The notes under the pieces are model-generated. The model ran no database searches. It worked only from the letters and a program-made list of their open reading frames with translations, and was not told the DNA's origin. From NCBI GenBank assembly GCA_903821805.1, contig CAIJNA010000180.1, positions 1 through 33,649 on the forward strand: a stretch of DNA of 33,649 bases. Reading direction: 5' to 3'. The translations under genes were made by a program, and so were the position numbers. The DNA is from an uncultured Campylobacterota bacterium (lineage in GTDB: Bacteria > Campylobacterota > Campylobacteria > Campylobacterales > Arcobacteraceae). Below, in pieces: positions 26,126-33,649 of the stretch; position 1 is the first letter of the stretch; each line of letters starts with the position of its first letter.

Positions 26126-26398
26126 TTATTTTCCAAGACCTGTTGAAGCTAAATCAGCGTCACTATATTTAGCAACTTGACCTTTCATAACACCAGCCAT
26201 AGCTCCACCGTAAGTTCCAGCTTTATAACCTTTAAGTGCATGAGTAACATCTGCTTTAGTCAGATCTTTAACAATTTTAGATTTTCCTAATGCTGCTTTT
26301 TCAAAGTTTTGACCATGGCAACCTTTACAAGCGCCTAACTCAACAGCACCAAATGCTGCAACTCCACAAATTAATGTAGCTAATACAATTTTTTTCAT
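26126..26398 (-). CDS. Monoheme cytochrome c, c553 type, periplasmic
   Basis: This 90-residue precursor has an N-terminal signal peptide (MKKIVLATLICGVAAFGA, cut near residue 18). Heme attaches covalently at Cys24-Lys-Gly-Cys27-His28. The axial methionine is probably Met67 or Met71 in GGAMAGVMKGQ. The FEKAALGKSKIV and ALKGYKAGTYGG blocks match small Campylobacterota cytochromes. These carry electrons between the quinol-oxidising complex and terminal oxidases in the periplasm. The exact partner is not shown by the sequence. AGGAGA ribosome-binding site; single gene between terminator and divergent ABC ATPase. Confidence 0.92.
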   Translation of the reverse strand: MKKIVLATLICGVAAFGAVELGACKGCHGQNFEKAALGKSKIVKDLTKADVTHALKGYKAGTYGGAMAGVMKGQVAKYSDADLASTGLGK

Positions 26399-26461
26399 GT
26401 TTGTCTCCTATTTTTGATTGACTGAAAATATACAACGTATCAACTTTAACTATTCTTAGTG

Positions 26462-26467
26462 TAAAAT
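26462..26467 (+). promoter_or_regulatory. Predicted -10 box of the ABC ATPase gene
   Basis: TAAAAT in TTAGTGTAAAATC, with seven bases between it and ATG 26475. No Shine-Dalgarno lies between, so the transcript may be leaderless. Confidence 0.4.
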
Positions 26468-26474
26468 CAAAAAT

Positions 26475-27071
26475 ATGAAAAAACTTGTGTTAAATATTAA
26501 TAAGCTTACTTTTGGTTACACTAAACAAAAATTAATCTATCAAGATTTTAATTTGAAGTTGTATCGTGGTGAGATTAAAAGTGTTGTTGGAAGCAGTGGA
26601 AGTGGCAAGAGCACACTGTTTGAGCTAATTACAAATAATATAAAACCCATTAAAGGGGAACTGAAATCACTAAAAATAAGTTCTATCTATCAAGACCCAT
26701 ATGGCTCGTTTCATCCAACATATACGATACAAAATCAGCTTAATGATATCATTGATGACTTTTCAGAATTGCCATTTCTTCTTGAACGTTTTGGGTTGAG
26801 TTTGGATTTCTTAAATAAAAAACCACACCAATTAAGTGGAGGACAGCTTCAAAGATGCAGTATAATTAGGGCTATACTTATGAAGCCAGATCTCCTTTTA
26901 GCAGATGAGCCTACAAGTGCACTTGATAATATAATTGCACTTGATGTTATGAAAGTTTTAATAAGTTTTGTAGATAGATTTGGAATTTTACTGATTACTC
27001 ATGATGAAGATTTGGCTCGTTGGTGTAGTGATGAGATAATAAATATAGAAAATAATAAAATAAGGAAATAA
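26475..27071 (+). CDS. ABC transporter ATP-binding protein (orphan, peptide/nickel type)
   Basis: This 198-residue nucleotide-binding domain has all motifs. These are Walker A GSSGSGKST (39-47), Q-loop region YQDPYGSFHP, signature LSGGQLQR, Walker B LLLADEPTSALD and switch His in LITHD. The QDPYGSFHP stretch resembles OppF/DppF-type ATPases of peptide and nickel importers. It lacks their usual C-terminal extension and is short. No permease or binding protein lies beside it. The next gene starts 3 bases later, but its product is not an ABC permease. Partner and substrate are therefore unknown. There is no ribosome-binding site before the ATG. Confidence 0.88.
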   Translation: MKKLVLNINKLTFGYTKQKLIYQDFNLKLYRGEIKSVVGSSGSGKSTLFELITNNIKPIKGELKSLKISSIYQDPYGSFHPTYTIQNQLNDIIDDFSELPFLLERFGLSLDFLNKKPHQLSGGQLQRCSIIRAILMKPDLLLADEPTSALDNIIALDVMKVLISFVDRFGILLITHDEDLARWCSDEIINIENNKIRK

Positions 27072-27073
27072 TT

Positions 27074-27787
27074 TTGGAATATATGTTCGCTTTTAATAAA
27101 ATACTCTCATCGCTTTTAATGCCTTTCTCGATAGGCTTATTTTTAATTCTTTTTGGAATCATTTTTCTTTTTAAGAGAAAAATACAAAAAGCAAAAGCAT
27201 TTTTAATTATCGGTATTATTTGGACTATGATTATTTCTCACAGCTCGTTTGCGAATCTTTTACTAGCACCTCTTGAAAATTCTTATCCAAAACTACAATC
27301 AGTCCCAGAACATGCAAAATATATTGTTTTTCTTGGTGGTGATATGGAAAATAGAGGTTGGGAAGTATTAAAGCAATACAATAAAATACATGGAGCTAAA
27401 ATAATCACATCTGGATACGAAGGAAGAGGGTCTACCCCAGAAGCAATACGAACAGCAGCCATAATAAAAGATGCAGGCATTATTGGTGAAGATATTTTGA
27501 TTTATCCAAAACCAAAAGACACGAGAGAAGAAGCTAAAAATATCAAAAATATACTTCGCAATGAAAGATTTATACTAGTTACATCAGCATATCACATGCA
27601 AAGAGCAATGATTATATTTGAAAGTGAAGGGATGAAACCAATTCCAGCACCAACTGATTTCTTAATAAAAGATAGTGATACAGCAATATCTCTTCCTGAT
27701 GGATATAGTCTTCAAAAAACAGAAAAAGCTTGGCATGAGTATCTAGGTATATTTTGGGCAAAGATAGTTAACCTTTTAGTTGATTAA
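27074..27787 (+). CDS. YdcF/ElyC/SanA-family membrane protein (DUF218)
   Basis: This 237-residue protein has two hydrophobic segments at the N-terminus (about 13-33 and 42-60), then a DUF218 domain. The domain contains YIVFLGGDMENRGWE, IITSGYEGRGSTPEA, KDTREEAKNI and FILVTSAYHMQRA blocks. E. coli ElyC (YcbC) affects peptidoglycan and envelope homeostasis, and SanA affects envelope permeability; the chemistry is not settled. The start is TTG 27074 with AAGGA 7 bases upstream. ATG 27083 is an alternative. It lies 3 bases after the ABC ATPase gene, so the two are probably cotranscribed and perhaps functionally linked. Confidence 0.87.
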   Translation: MEYMFAFNKILSSLLMPFSIGLFLILFGIIFLFKRKIQKAKAFLIIGIIWTMIISHSSFANLLLAPLENSYPKLQSVPEHAKYIVFLGGDMENRGWEVLKQYNKIHGAKIITSGYEGRGSTPEAIRTAAIIKDAGIIGEDILIYPKPKDTREEAKNIKNILRNERFILVTSAYHMQRAMIIFESEGMKPIPAPTDFLIKDSDTAISLPDGYSLQKTEKAWHEYLGIFWAKIVNLLVD

Positions 27788-27900
27788 TGGTAAACTTCAA
27801 CATTATTCAAAACTAAACATGAATGTTAATAATGCTTATCAAATAGTATATTTAAGATTCTGGTGTGAGAAAAATGAACAACAATTAAGGACAAAATAAT

Positions 27901-28779
27901 ATGACAAAATGTGGCTATGTAAGTACCGTAGGTCGACCGAATGCAGGGAAAAGTTCTCTTTTAAACTGGTTGGTTGGAGAAAAAATTAATATGGTATCGC
28001 ACAAAGCAAATGCCACAAGAAAAAGATCAAATACAATCGTAATGAATGGAGATGATCAAATTATTTTTGTCGATACTCCAGGGCTTCATCATCAAGAAAA
28101 ACTAATCAATCAATTTATGCTAGAAGAAGCACTAAAAGCTATTGGCGAATGTGATTTGATATTATTCTTGGCACCTGTTACAGATAAAATTGTTCATTAT
28201 GAAAGATTTCTTGAAGAACACAAAAAAGAGACGCCACATATTCTTCTTCTTACAAAAACAGATTTTGTTACGACTGCTGAGGTTATGGCTAAAATAGAAG
28301 AATATAAGCAATATAGCGATAAATATAAAGCAATAATTCCAATCTCAATCAAAAAGGGTAAGAAACAAAATCTTATTTTGGACGAAGTTGTTAAATATCT
28401 TCCAGAGCAACCATATCTTTTTGACACAGAAATTCTTACAACTACGAATCTAAGAGATATTTATAGAGAATTTATTAGGGAATCAGTATTTGATAATATT
28501 AGCGATGAAATACCTTATGAAGCAGATGTGATAGTAAATAAGGTTGAAGAAAAACCAAAGGTTGAAGTTATCAAAGCAACTATAGTTGTTGAAAAGCAAA
28601 CCCAAAAAGGGATGATAATAGGCGAAGGTGGAATTGCAATTAAAAGAATAGGTCTTAATGCTAGAAAGAAAATTGAAAAACTTATTGGCAAAACAGTCTA
28701 TCTTGAATTATTTGTATCTGTTAAAAAAGGCTGGAGTAAAAACAAAGAGGGATTAAGAGAGCTTGGATACGATTTTTAA
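27901..28779 (+). CDS. era: GTPase Era, ribosome biogenesis
   Basis: This GTPase binds the 3' end of 16S rRNA during 30S maturation. At 292 residues it is full length. G1 is GRPNAGKSS (11-19), G3 is DTPG (58-61) and G4 is TKTD (118-121). The C-terminal KH domain carries KGMIIGEGGIAIKRIG. The ribosome-binding site AAGGA lies 8 bases before the ATG. A 113-base gap separates it from the ElyC-like gene. Confidence 0.96.
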   Translation: MTKCGYVSTVGRPNAGKSSLLNWLVGEKINMVSHKANATRKRSNTIVMNGDDQIIFVDTPGLHHQEKLINQFMLEEALKAIGECDLILFLAPVTDKIVHYERFLEEHKKETPHILLLTKTDFVTTAEVMAKIEEYKQYSDKYKAIIPISIKKGKKQNLILDEVVKYLPEQPYLFDTEILTTTNLRDIYREFIRESVFDNISDEIPYEADVIVNKVEEKPKVEVIKATIVVEKQTQKGMIIGEGGIAIKRIGLNARKKIEKLIGKTVYLELFVSVKKGWSKNKEGLRELGYDF

Positions 28780-28876
28780 AGATTCGCACCAACTTTAATA
28801 TTGGTATTTGCTGTCTTGTTAGTTGGCTCAATATAAATTGATAAGCAGTAACAGATTATTAATAATACCAGCGGTG

Positions 28877-29848
28877 TTATTCCTCTATGCAAATTTCCTT
28901 ATCATTTATGTTCAAAATTGTATTGTAAGCGACAATAATAACTATCAACGTAACTACGGCAATTAAAGCATAAGACAATACAAATAATATCGCATCACCA
29001 GTTTTGTGAAACATAAGCATAGAGCTTATTGCCATTGCTGCTACTGGAAAAACAAATGCCCACCATGAAATAAAGAATTTTATCTTGATAAAATTTTTAT
29101 ACATAAAAGCCACCAAAAAAGTGAAAAATAATCCCATATTAAAAAGCATTAATGCAAAAGTATCGATTTGATTATACAGCTTTACGTATGCTAAGAAACC
29201 TACGGCTGGAGGCGCAATTAGTATGAAAAGAGTAGGCATAAATTTTGTAGCCATTTGATGGTGAAAAATAATTCTATTTAAAATAAGCGCAAAAAGCACA
29301 ATCCAGAAAAACATTCCAACACTAAAGAAGTAGTTTAAAATACCAGGATTTGCAAATCCTATTCCACCAACAGGAACTAGAACATTACCTACAATAGGGA
29401 TAAACCAAGCGGGATTTGAGTGATCTAAAATTTGATTTTTATTTATCCAAAACCTTACAGTATGCATTGTTAATGAAAAGTGCAAGATTACACCAACATA
29501 CCAAAAGAAAGCACTTACTGGTAATTTTACTTCTTTAAATATTATTGCCAACATAAGCATAGAGATCGAAATGGCAGCAAAAAAATTTATACGAATTGGA
29601 TGGTTAAATTCCATAATTACAGCATGTTTATACTTGCAATATTTCGTCATATAAATTACCGAGATAGTCATGAAAGCCATCGTTGTAAGATACATTAGTA
29701 CTGTTCCAATAATTGATGGAAATCCCAACCAAGAATGAGCTTTCTGATAAGTAATAGTTAAGCCACCAAGCCCCATTACTACAGCATACATCATAATTGG
29801 AAAAAATTCTAAACGATTTTTTGTACATTTTTGCTTCGATAATTCCAT
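28877..29848 (-). CDS. SLAC1/TehA-type (TDT family) membrane transporter or channel
   Basis: This 323-residue protein is almost wholly hydrophobic, with about ten membrane helices. The first includes FFPIMMYAVVMGLGGLT, and the conserved NPAWFIPIVGNVLVPVGG and ILNRIIFHH blocks follow. It matches the tellurite-resistance/dicarboxylate transporter family (TehA, SLAC1 anion channels). The substrate cannot be told from sequence; anions, weak acids or sulfite are known for relatives. AAGG lies 8 bases before the ATG, and it has its own promoter. An imperfect hairpin at 28861-28881 overlaps the stop. Confidence 0.85.
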   Translation of the reverse strand: MELSKQKCTKNRLEFFPIMMYAVVMGLGGLTITYQKAHSWLGFPSIIGTVLMYLTTMAFMTISVIYMTKYCKYKHAVIMEFNHPIRINFFAAISISMLMLAIIFKEVKLPVSAFFWYVGVILHFSLTMHTVRFWINKNQILDHSNPAWFIPIVGNVLVPVGGIGFANPGILNYFFSVGMFFWIVLFALILNRIIFHHQMATKFMPTLFILIAPPAVGFLAYVKLYNQIDTFALMLFNMGLFFTFLVAFMYKNFIKIKFFISWWAFVFPVAAMAISSMLMFHKTGDAILFVLSYALIAVVTLIVIIVAYNTILNINDKEICIEE

Positions 29849-29878
29849 AGTAAAACCTTATAATTAATATATTATTTA

Positions 29879-29884
29879 ATTATA
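29879..29884 (-). promoter_or_regulatory. Predicted -10 box of the SLAC1/TehA-like gene
   Basis: TATAAT on the minus strand in GATTTGGTATAATTAA, about 31 bases before the ATG at 29848. Confidence 0.45.
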
Positions 29885-29978
29885 CCAAATCAAATCAAAA
29901 TTAAATATATTCTTTTGATTAGTTTAGATGGGAAAATCATTTGATGTAGTTTGGTAATTTGTCTGATTTTTTGTTATT

Positions 29979-30308
29979 TTAAAGTGTGTGCTTAATTGAG
30001 AATTTCATTTCTAGCAAAATTATTGCATTTAGATATTTGTCTTTATTCTCTAGCGATATTTCGTTTATGAGATGTTTGTTTCTTTGAAAAACTTCCCAAA
30101 CTCTAAGAGATGGTTCCGGTCGTTTTTTAATCCACAAAGCAATTGAAGTTGCTCCATTTATTAATGCTTGAACAAATTTTGCTTCAAGCCTTTTTTCTTC
30201 TTTTTTGAATATTTTCCATTCGTCTTCAAGTACCTCATGAGCTTCTACGAAATCATTTTCTTCAATCATCCGTAAAAATTCGTCAATACCAATTTTACTA
30301 TTTACCAA
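29979..30308 (-). CDS. DUF309 family protein
   Basis: This 109-residue helical protein has the DUF309 signature VEAHEVLEDEWKIF near the N-terminus and FVQALINGATSIALW in the middle. The function of the family is unknown. The start is TTG 30308, which has AGGA 7 bases upstream and overlaps the rimO stop by 11 bases. No ATG occurs until residue 14, inside the conserved domain. Overlap indicates translational coupling to rimO. Confidence 0.82.
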   Translation of the reverse strand: MVNSKIGIDEFLRMIEENDFVEAHEVLEDEWKIFKKEEKRLEAKFVQALINGATSIALWIKKRPEPSLRVWEVFQRNKHLINEISLENKDKYLNAIILLEMKFSIKHTL

Positions 30309-31614
30309 TAATTGTTCCTAGTAATTTATCACCAACAAGCTCTGAAATTCGTACCTTATAAACCTTACCAAATTCAACACTGATATCAGTTTCATTGTCA
30401 TTAATGTAAATCTCACCATCAATTTCTCTTTCCCAAGATATTTTTCTAGCACTTAAAAGTAAATCATGCTCATCACTATATCCTTCAATTACAACATCAA
30501 ATTCAGTATTTATATCTTTCTCCATACTTTTTAGTGTTGTTGTTTTGATAATTTGACCTAATATTTCAGCTCTTGAGTCGATAATGTTTTGTGGTATTTT
30601 TTCTTTCATATCGTAAGCACTTGTATCTTCTTCGTCGCTATAACTAAATACATTTGCTCTATCAAAGTTGTAATCCTGAACATATTTGCAAAGCTCATTA
30701 AAATCTTCTTCGCTTTCACCTGGATGACCAACAATAAAAGTACTTCTTACAAAAGAATTTGAGACTTTTCTCATTTCGTCCATAAGCTCTTTAAGCTTTT
30801 CAGTTCCTTTTCCTCTTTTCATTATTTTAAGCATATTACTTGAAATATGTTGCAACGGCATGTCGTAGTAAGTGTGAAAAACATTACTATTTGCTATTTT
30901 ATTAATTAATGATATTGTTGTAGTTGATGGATAAAGATATAAAATTCTTGCACTTTTCACTCCATTGATCTTTTCGACTATGTCTATCAATCTTTCTAGT
31001 CCATCATTTATGTCATGATCTCTTAAATATGAACTACTATCTTGGCTTACAAATGAAAAGTCATAATAGCCATTTTGCACCATATTTTTTAGTTCTTTTT
31101 CTATGGAGTCCAAAGTTCTACTATTTAATTTACCTTTAAAATTCGGAATTGCACAAAATGCACACGATTGATTGCATCCCTCGCTTAATTTAATATATGC
31201 ATGAAAATTTGAGCCAGTTACAACACGGTCAAGTGTTTCATCTGCTAAGAAAACTTTAGGACTAAATTGACTTCTTTTTTCTTCAACAAGTTTGTCGATA
31301 ACGTCATAGTCACCAACACCAGTAAATATATCAACTTCGCTTAATTCATTTTGTAGTTCATCCTTATATCTCTGGCTAAGACATCCAGCCATAACAAGTA
31401 TAGAACCATCTTTTCGTTGATCATGAAGATTAAAAATTGTATTTAGAGATTCCTCTTTCGCACTCTCTATAAATCCACATGTATTTACTATAATAAGATC
31501 AGCTTCGCTAGCTTCATCTGTTATTTTGTAGTCCTTAAGACGACCAAGCATAACTTCGCTATCTATTAAATTTTTTGTGCAACCAAGACTAACTAGGTGT
31601 AGTTTTTTCTCCAT
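30298..31614 (-). CDS. rimO: Ribosomal protein S12 methylthiotransferase
   Basis: This radical-SAM enzyme adds a methylthio group to an aspartate of ribosomal protein S12. At 438 residues it is full length. The N-terminal (UPF0004) domain cluster ligands are Cys12, Cys46 (NTCGF) and Cys78. The radical-SAM cysteines are Cys147, Cys151 and Cys154 (CNQSCAFC). A C-terminal TRAM domain follows. The start SLGCTKNLIDSEVMLGRL and the SEGCNQ context separate RimO from the tRNA enzyme MiaB. The ribosome-binding site is AAGG, 8 bases before the ATG. It lies 12 bases after nfo. Confidence 0.95.
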   Translation of the reverse strand: MEKKLHLVSLGCTKNLIDSEVMLGRLKDYKITDEASEADLIIVNTCGFIESAKEESLNTIFNLHDQRKDGSILVMAGCLSQRYKDELQNELSEVDIFTGVGDYDVIDKLVEEKRSQFSPKVFLADETLDRVVTGSNFHAYIKLSEGCNQSCAFCAIPNFKGKLNSRTLDSIEKELKNMVQNGYYDFSFVSQDSSSYLRDHDINDGLERLIDIVEKINGVKSARILYLYPSTTTISLINKIANSNVFHTYYDMPLQHISSNMLKIMKRGKGTEKLKELMDEMRKVSNSFVRSTFIVGHPGESEEDFNELCKYVQDYNFDRANVFSYSDEEDTSAYDMKEKIPQNIIDSRAEILGQIIKTTTLKSMEKDINTEFDVVIEGYSDEHDLLLSARKISWEREIDGEIYINDNETDISVEFGKVYKVRISELVGDKLLGTIIGK

Positions 31615-31626
31615 TTTATACCTTAT

Positions 31627-32517
31627 TTATTTGATTAAACTGTAAAGTTTTTTGATTTCATCGGCCCACATATCTTCATTTGGCGTTTCAAGAATAAGTG
31701 GAATATCGTTCATTCGTTCATCATTTGCTATAAATCCAAAAGCATTTAATCCAATATGGCCAAGTCCTAAACTTTCGTGTCTGTCAACCTTAGCACCCAA
31801 AGGTGGTTTGCTATCATTAATGTGCATCCCTTTTAGAAACTCACGACCAACAACTTTGTCAAATTCTTTCCATGTTTTATCATAAGCATCTTGTGTTCTT
31901 ATATCGTAACCAGAAGTAAACATATGACAAGTATCAATACAAACACCAATACGACTCTTGTCTTCAATCTTATCAATTATGTATGCTAAATGTTCAAATT
32001 TATATCCAAGATTTGTCCCTTGACCAGCAGTATTTTCAATAACAGCTATAACACCTTTCGTGCAATCTAAAGCTCTATTAATTGATTCTGATATTGTTTC
32101 TAGGCATTCTATCTCTGCACTATAAGTAAGTTCCTCAAGATCAGGGTCTTTTTTCCCAAATCTCTGAAGATGACTTCCTGGATGAAAATTCAATCTATCA
32201 AGTCCAAGGGTAGAGCATCTTTGCATTTCATCAATAAACGCTTCACGACTTTTTAGTAGGCTTGACTCATCGTGATGACCAAGATTAATTAGATAGCTGT
32301 CATGAGGTAAAATATGCTTAGGCAAAATACCACTTAGTTCAAGATTTTTAAACCATTCATCTAGTGTTTTTGTATCAAATGGATTAGCATCCCATCTTTT
32401 TTGGTTTTTTGTAAAAAGTGCAAAAGCTTTTGCACCAATTGCCATAGCATTTAAAGGGGCATTCTGAACGCCACCACTTGCGCTTACATGAGCGCCGAAA
32501 AATTTATTATTTGACAT
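31627..32517 (-). CDS. nfo: Endonuclease IV (AP endonuclease)
   Basis: This zinc enzyme of base-excision repair cuts 5' of abasic sites. At 296 residues it is a TIM-barrel protein. Family blocks are [63 protein letters not shown] and the [10 protein letters not shown] and LETP blocks. Together they supply the His/Glu/Asp metal ligands. The ribosome-binding site AGGTGA lies 5 bases before the ATG. A CATAAT at 32541-32546 (minus) could be its -10, but the signal is weak. It heads nfo-rimO-DUF309. Confidence 0.96.
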   Translation of the reverse strand: MSNNKFFGAHVSASGGVQNAPLNAMAIGAKAFALFTKNQKRWDANPFDTKTLDEWFKNLELSGILPKHILPHDSYLINLGHHDESSLLKSREAFIDEMQRCSTLGLDRLNFHPGSHLQRFGKKDPDLEELTYSAEIECLETISESINRALDCTKGVIAVIENTAGQGTNLGYKFEHLAYIIDKIEDKSRIGVCIDTCHMFTSGYDIRTQDAYDKTWKEFDKVVGREFLKGMHINDSKPPLGAKVDRHESLGLGHIGLNAFGFIANDERMNDIPLILETPNEDMWADEIKKLYSLIK

Positions 32518-32652
32518 ATTATCACCTATTTATATTTTTTATTATGATTACCTTTTGACAGAATATCAAAGATAGTTTGAAATGACTTTAATTTTAAATA
32601 TCAAGTTTAGTGTAAAGGAAATTTTACAAATAGGCATTTGTGCTACGAAGCT

Positions 32653-33630
32653 TTATTTGAGTAAATAAGGCTGCATAGCGTCTTTGTTTTCTAGTCTTTT
32701 CCCTTGAATAACTATTTCTCCTAAATTAATGTCATATGTAACACCTAATTCTGTTTTTCCATATGTAACTATGAAATCCCCTGCAAGTTTAATATCATTT
32801 TCGCTGGCATTTTTTGATAAGAGAACAAATGGACCAGTTGCGTTAACTATTCTGCCTTTGAAATATTTTTTACTTTTTGTATTCTCAAGTATTTGATTTT
32901 CGTCCTGCTTTCTTCCAACTACAAGTTTAGCACCATCTGGAAGTCTCAATTGTCTTCCTATTTTTAAAGTATCAATATCATCAACTTCAAGTGTATCATT
33001 GGCAATAAAATCTCTTAGTCTTGTTGTGAATTGAACATCAGTTAGCAAACATCCTCCAGATGGATGTTCAAAGTTTTCTAACCCAATCTCTTTTGCAAAC
33101 TCAAATTGTCTACTTCGTCCTCTGCCCCAAAAGTCTAATAATTTATCTCTGCTAATCCAACCCTCAAGTTCAGGCTTACTAGCAGGAAGCAGTTTACCGC
33201 TTAGTGGCCTAACTACTAATTCTTCTTGCCCACTTAATTTTTGAACTCTTAGCATTGCATCTTTTGTTTGACTCATAGGTCTTTGGCCAACAACTTCACC
33301 GCTAATCATAAATGATGCATCATATTTTTCTAAAAGTTTACTTGTGTGACGAAACATAAATCCATGACAATCAATACAGGGGTTGAAATAATTGCCATAA
33401 CCGTATTTAGGTTCAAATAAAACTTCATCAAGATATTTATCTTTTAGATCAAGGATTTCAAATTTAGCTCCAATATGATCACACATTCGCTTCATATATT
33501 CTACTCTGTCACCAACAGATCCAAAGCCCGTATCTACATGTATAGCAATAACCTCTATCCCTTGATCTATTATCACTTTCATAGCAAGAGTGGAATCTAA
33601 ACCACCACTAAATAATGCTAATGCTTTCAA
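32653..33630 (-). CDS. PP-loop ATPase, putative RNA-thiolation enzyme
   Basis: This 325-residue protein starts with a PP-loop (ALFSGGLDST, 5-14), which activates a substrate by adenylation as in ThiI, MnmA and TtcA. A CxxC pair, Cys85-Ile-Asp-Cys88 (FNPCIDCH), and Cys194 in GGCLLTD are candidate sulfur-carrier or metal ligands. GEVVGQRPMSQ (111-121) lies between them. The C-terminal region (about 220-325), with RQLRLPDGAKLVVGR and GPFVLLSKNAS, resembles NFACT-R-type RNA-binding domains, a recognition I hold with moderate confidence. It is neither ThiI (no THUMP seen) nor MnmA by overall layout. The start is TTG 33630 with GAGGAG 5 bases upstream. Substrate unknown. Confidence 0.8.
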   Translation of the reverse strand: MKALALFSGGLDSTLAMKVIIDQGIEVIAIHVDTGFGSVGDRVEYMKRMCDHIGAKFEILDLKDKYLDEVLFEPKYGYGNYFNPCIDCHGFMFRHTSKLLEKYDASFMISGEVVGQRPMSQTKDAMLRVQKLSGQEELVVRPLSGKLLPASKPELEGWISRDKLLDFWGRGRSRQFEFAKEIGLENFEHPSGGCLLTDVQFTTRLRDFIANDTLEVDDIDTLKIGRQLRLPDGAKLVVGRKQDENQILENTKSKKYFKGRIVNATGPFVLLSKNASENDIKLAGDFIVTYGKTELGVTYDINLGEIVIQGKRLENKDAMQPYLLK

Positions 33631-33649
33631 AATAACTCCTCAGGATTTA

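Noticed and set aside
26126-26398. Cytochrome c truncated by a frameshift at its C-terminus
   Set aside because: It ends slightly shorter than relatives but with a normal-looking ending, good stop and adjacent terminator; both heme motif and methionine ligand are intact.
27801-27837. CATTATT...AATAATG inverted repeat between the ElyC-like gene and era
   Set aside because: Long loop, AT-only arms and no U-tract; no convincing terminator or operator.
28861-28881. Hairpin AATAATACC-AGC-GGTGTTATT as terminator of the SLAC1/TehA-like gene
   Set aside because: It overlaps the stop codon, contains a G-T pair and has no U-tract, so it is too weak to list.
32611-32628. TGTAAA-N6-TTTACA dyad upstream of nfo as a CRP-like operator
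   Set aside because: Six-base AT-rich arms are expected by chance in such AT-rich DNA, and the outer bases differ from the TGTGA/TCACA pattern.

Overview
The window is AT-rich, densely coding chromosomal DNA, most likely from a member of the Campylobacterota (former Epsilonproteobacteria). Signs of this are a small c553-type cytochrome, hemA coupled to proS, TATAAT-type -10 boxes behind T-rich rather than conserved -35 sequence, and an overall metabolic repertoire like that of Sulfurimonas/Arcobacter-type bacteria. The genus is inference; no rRNA or diagnostic marker is present. No transposase, integrase, phage gene or CRISPR array was seen, and no plus-strand gene lies before base 5496.

Layout. 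Bases 1-4237 (minus) hold a two-gene cassette: a transglutaminase/DUF2126 putative amidoligase followed 4 bases later by a circularly permuted ATP-grasp protein that runs off the left edge. Bases 4527-11507 hold nadK (minus) diverging from gltB-gltD (plus, glutamate synthase). Bases 11656-13246 hold a malate dehydrogenase (plus) converging on a thiol peroxidase with a Cys/His-rich tail (minus). Bases 13375-19466 (minus) form a tight operon hemA-proS-ovoA-ovoB, in which the last two genes are the recognisable pathway for the sulfur-histidine antioxidant ovothiol. Bases 19549-22487 (minus) hold rsuA, argD and a MidA/NDUFAF7-type methyltransferase. Bases 22488-25959 (plus) hold acs behind a structured upstream region, tRNA-Gly(GCC), a PhnA-family protein and rpsO. 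Bases 26126-28779 hold a cytochrome c (minus), then a lone ABC ATPase, a YdcF/ElyC-family membrane protein and era (plus). Bases 28877-33630 (minus) hold a SLAC1/TehA-type membrane protein and the series PP-loop RNA-thiolase-like gene, nfo, rimO and DUF309.

How the genes fit together. Several concern nitrogen entry and reducing power: gltBD uses reduced pyridine nucleotide and the divergent nadK makes NADP. Oxidative and thiol defence is represented by ovoA, ovoB, tpx and nfo. Translation and RNA or ribosome modification is represented by proS, rsuA, rpsO, era, rimO, tRNA-Gly and the PP-loop enzyme. The least understood part is the transglutaminase/amidoligase/ATP-grasp cassette at the left edge. 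It has the composition of predicted but biochemically uncharacterised peptide-ligation systems and is the best candidate here for an undescribed system.

Gene starts were chosen from ribosome-binding sites and overlaps. All functional calls rest on motif recognition by eye; no database search was run.
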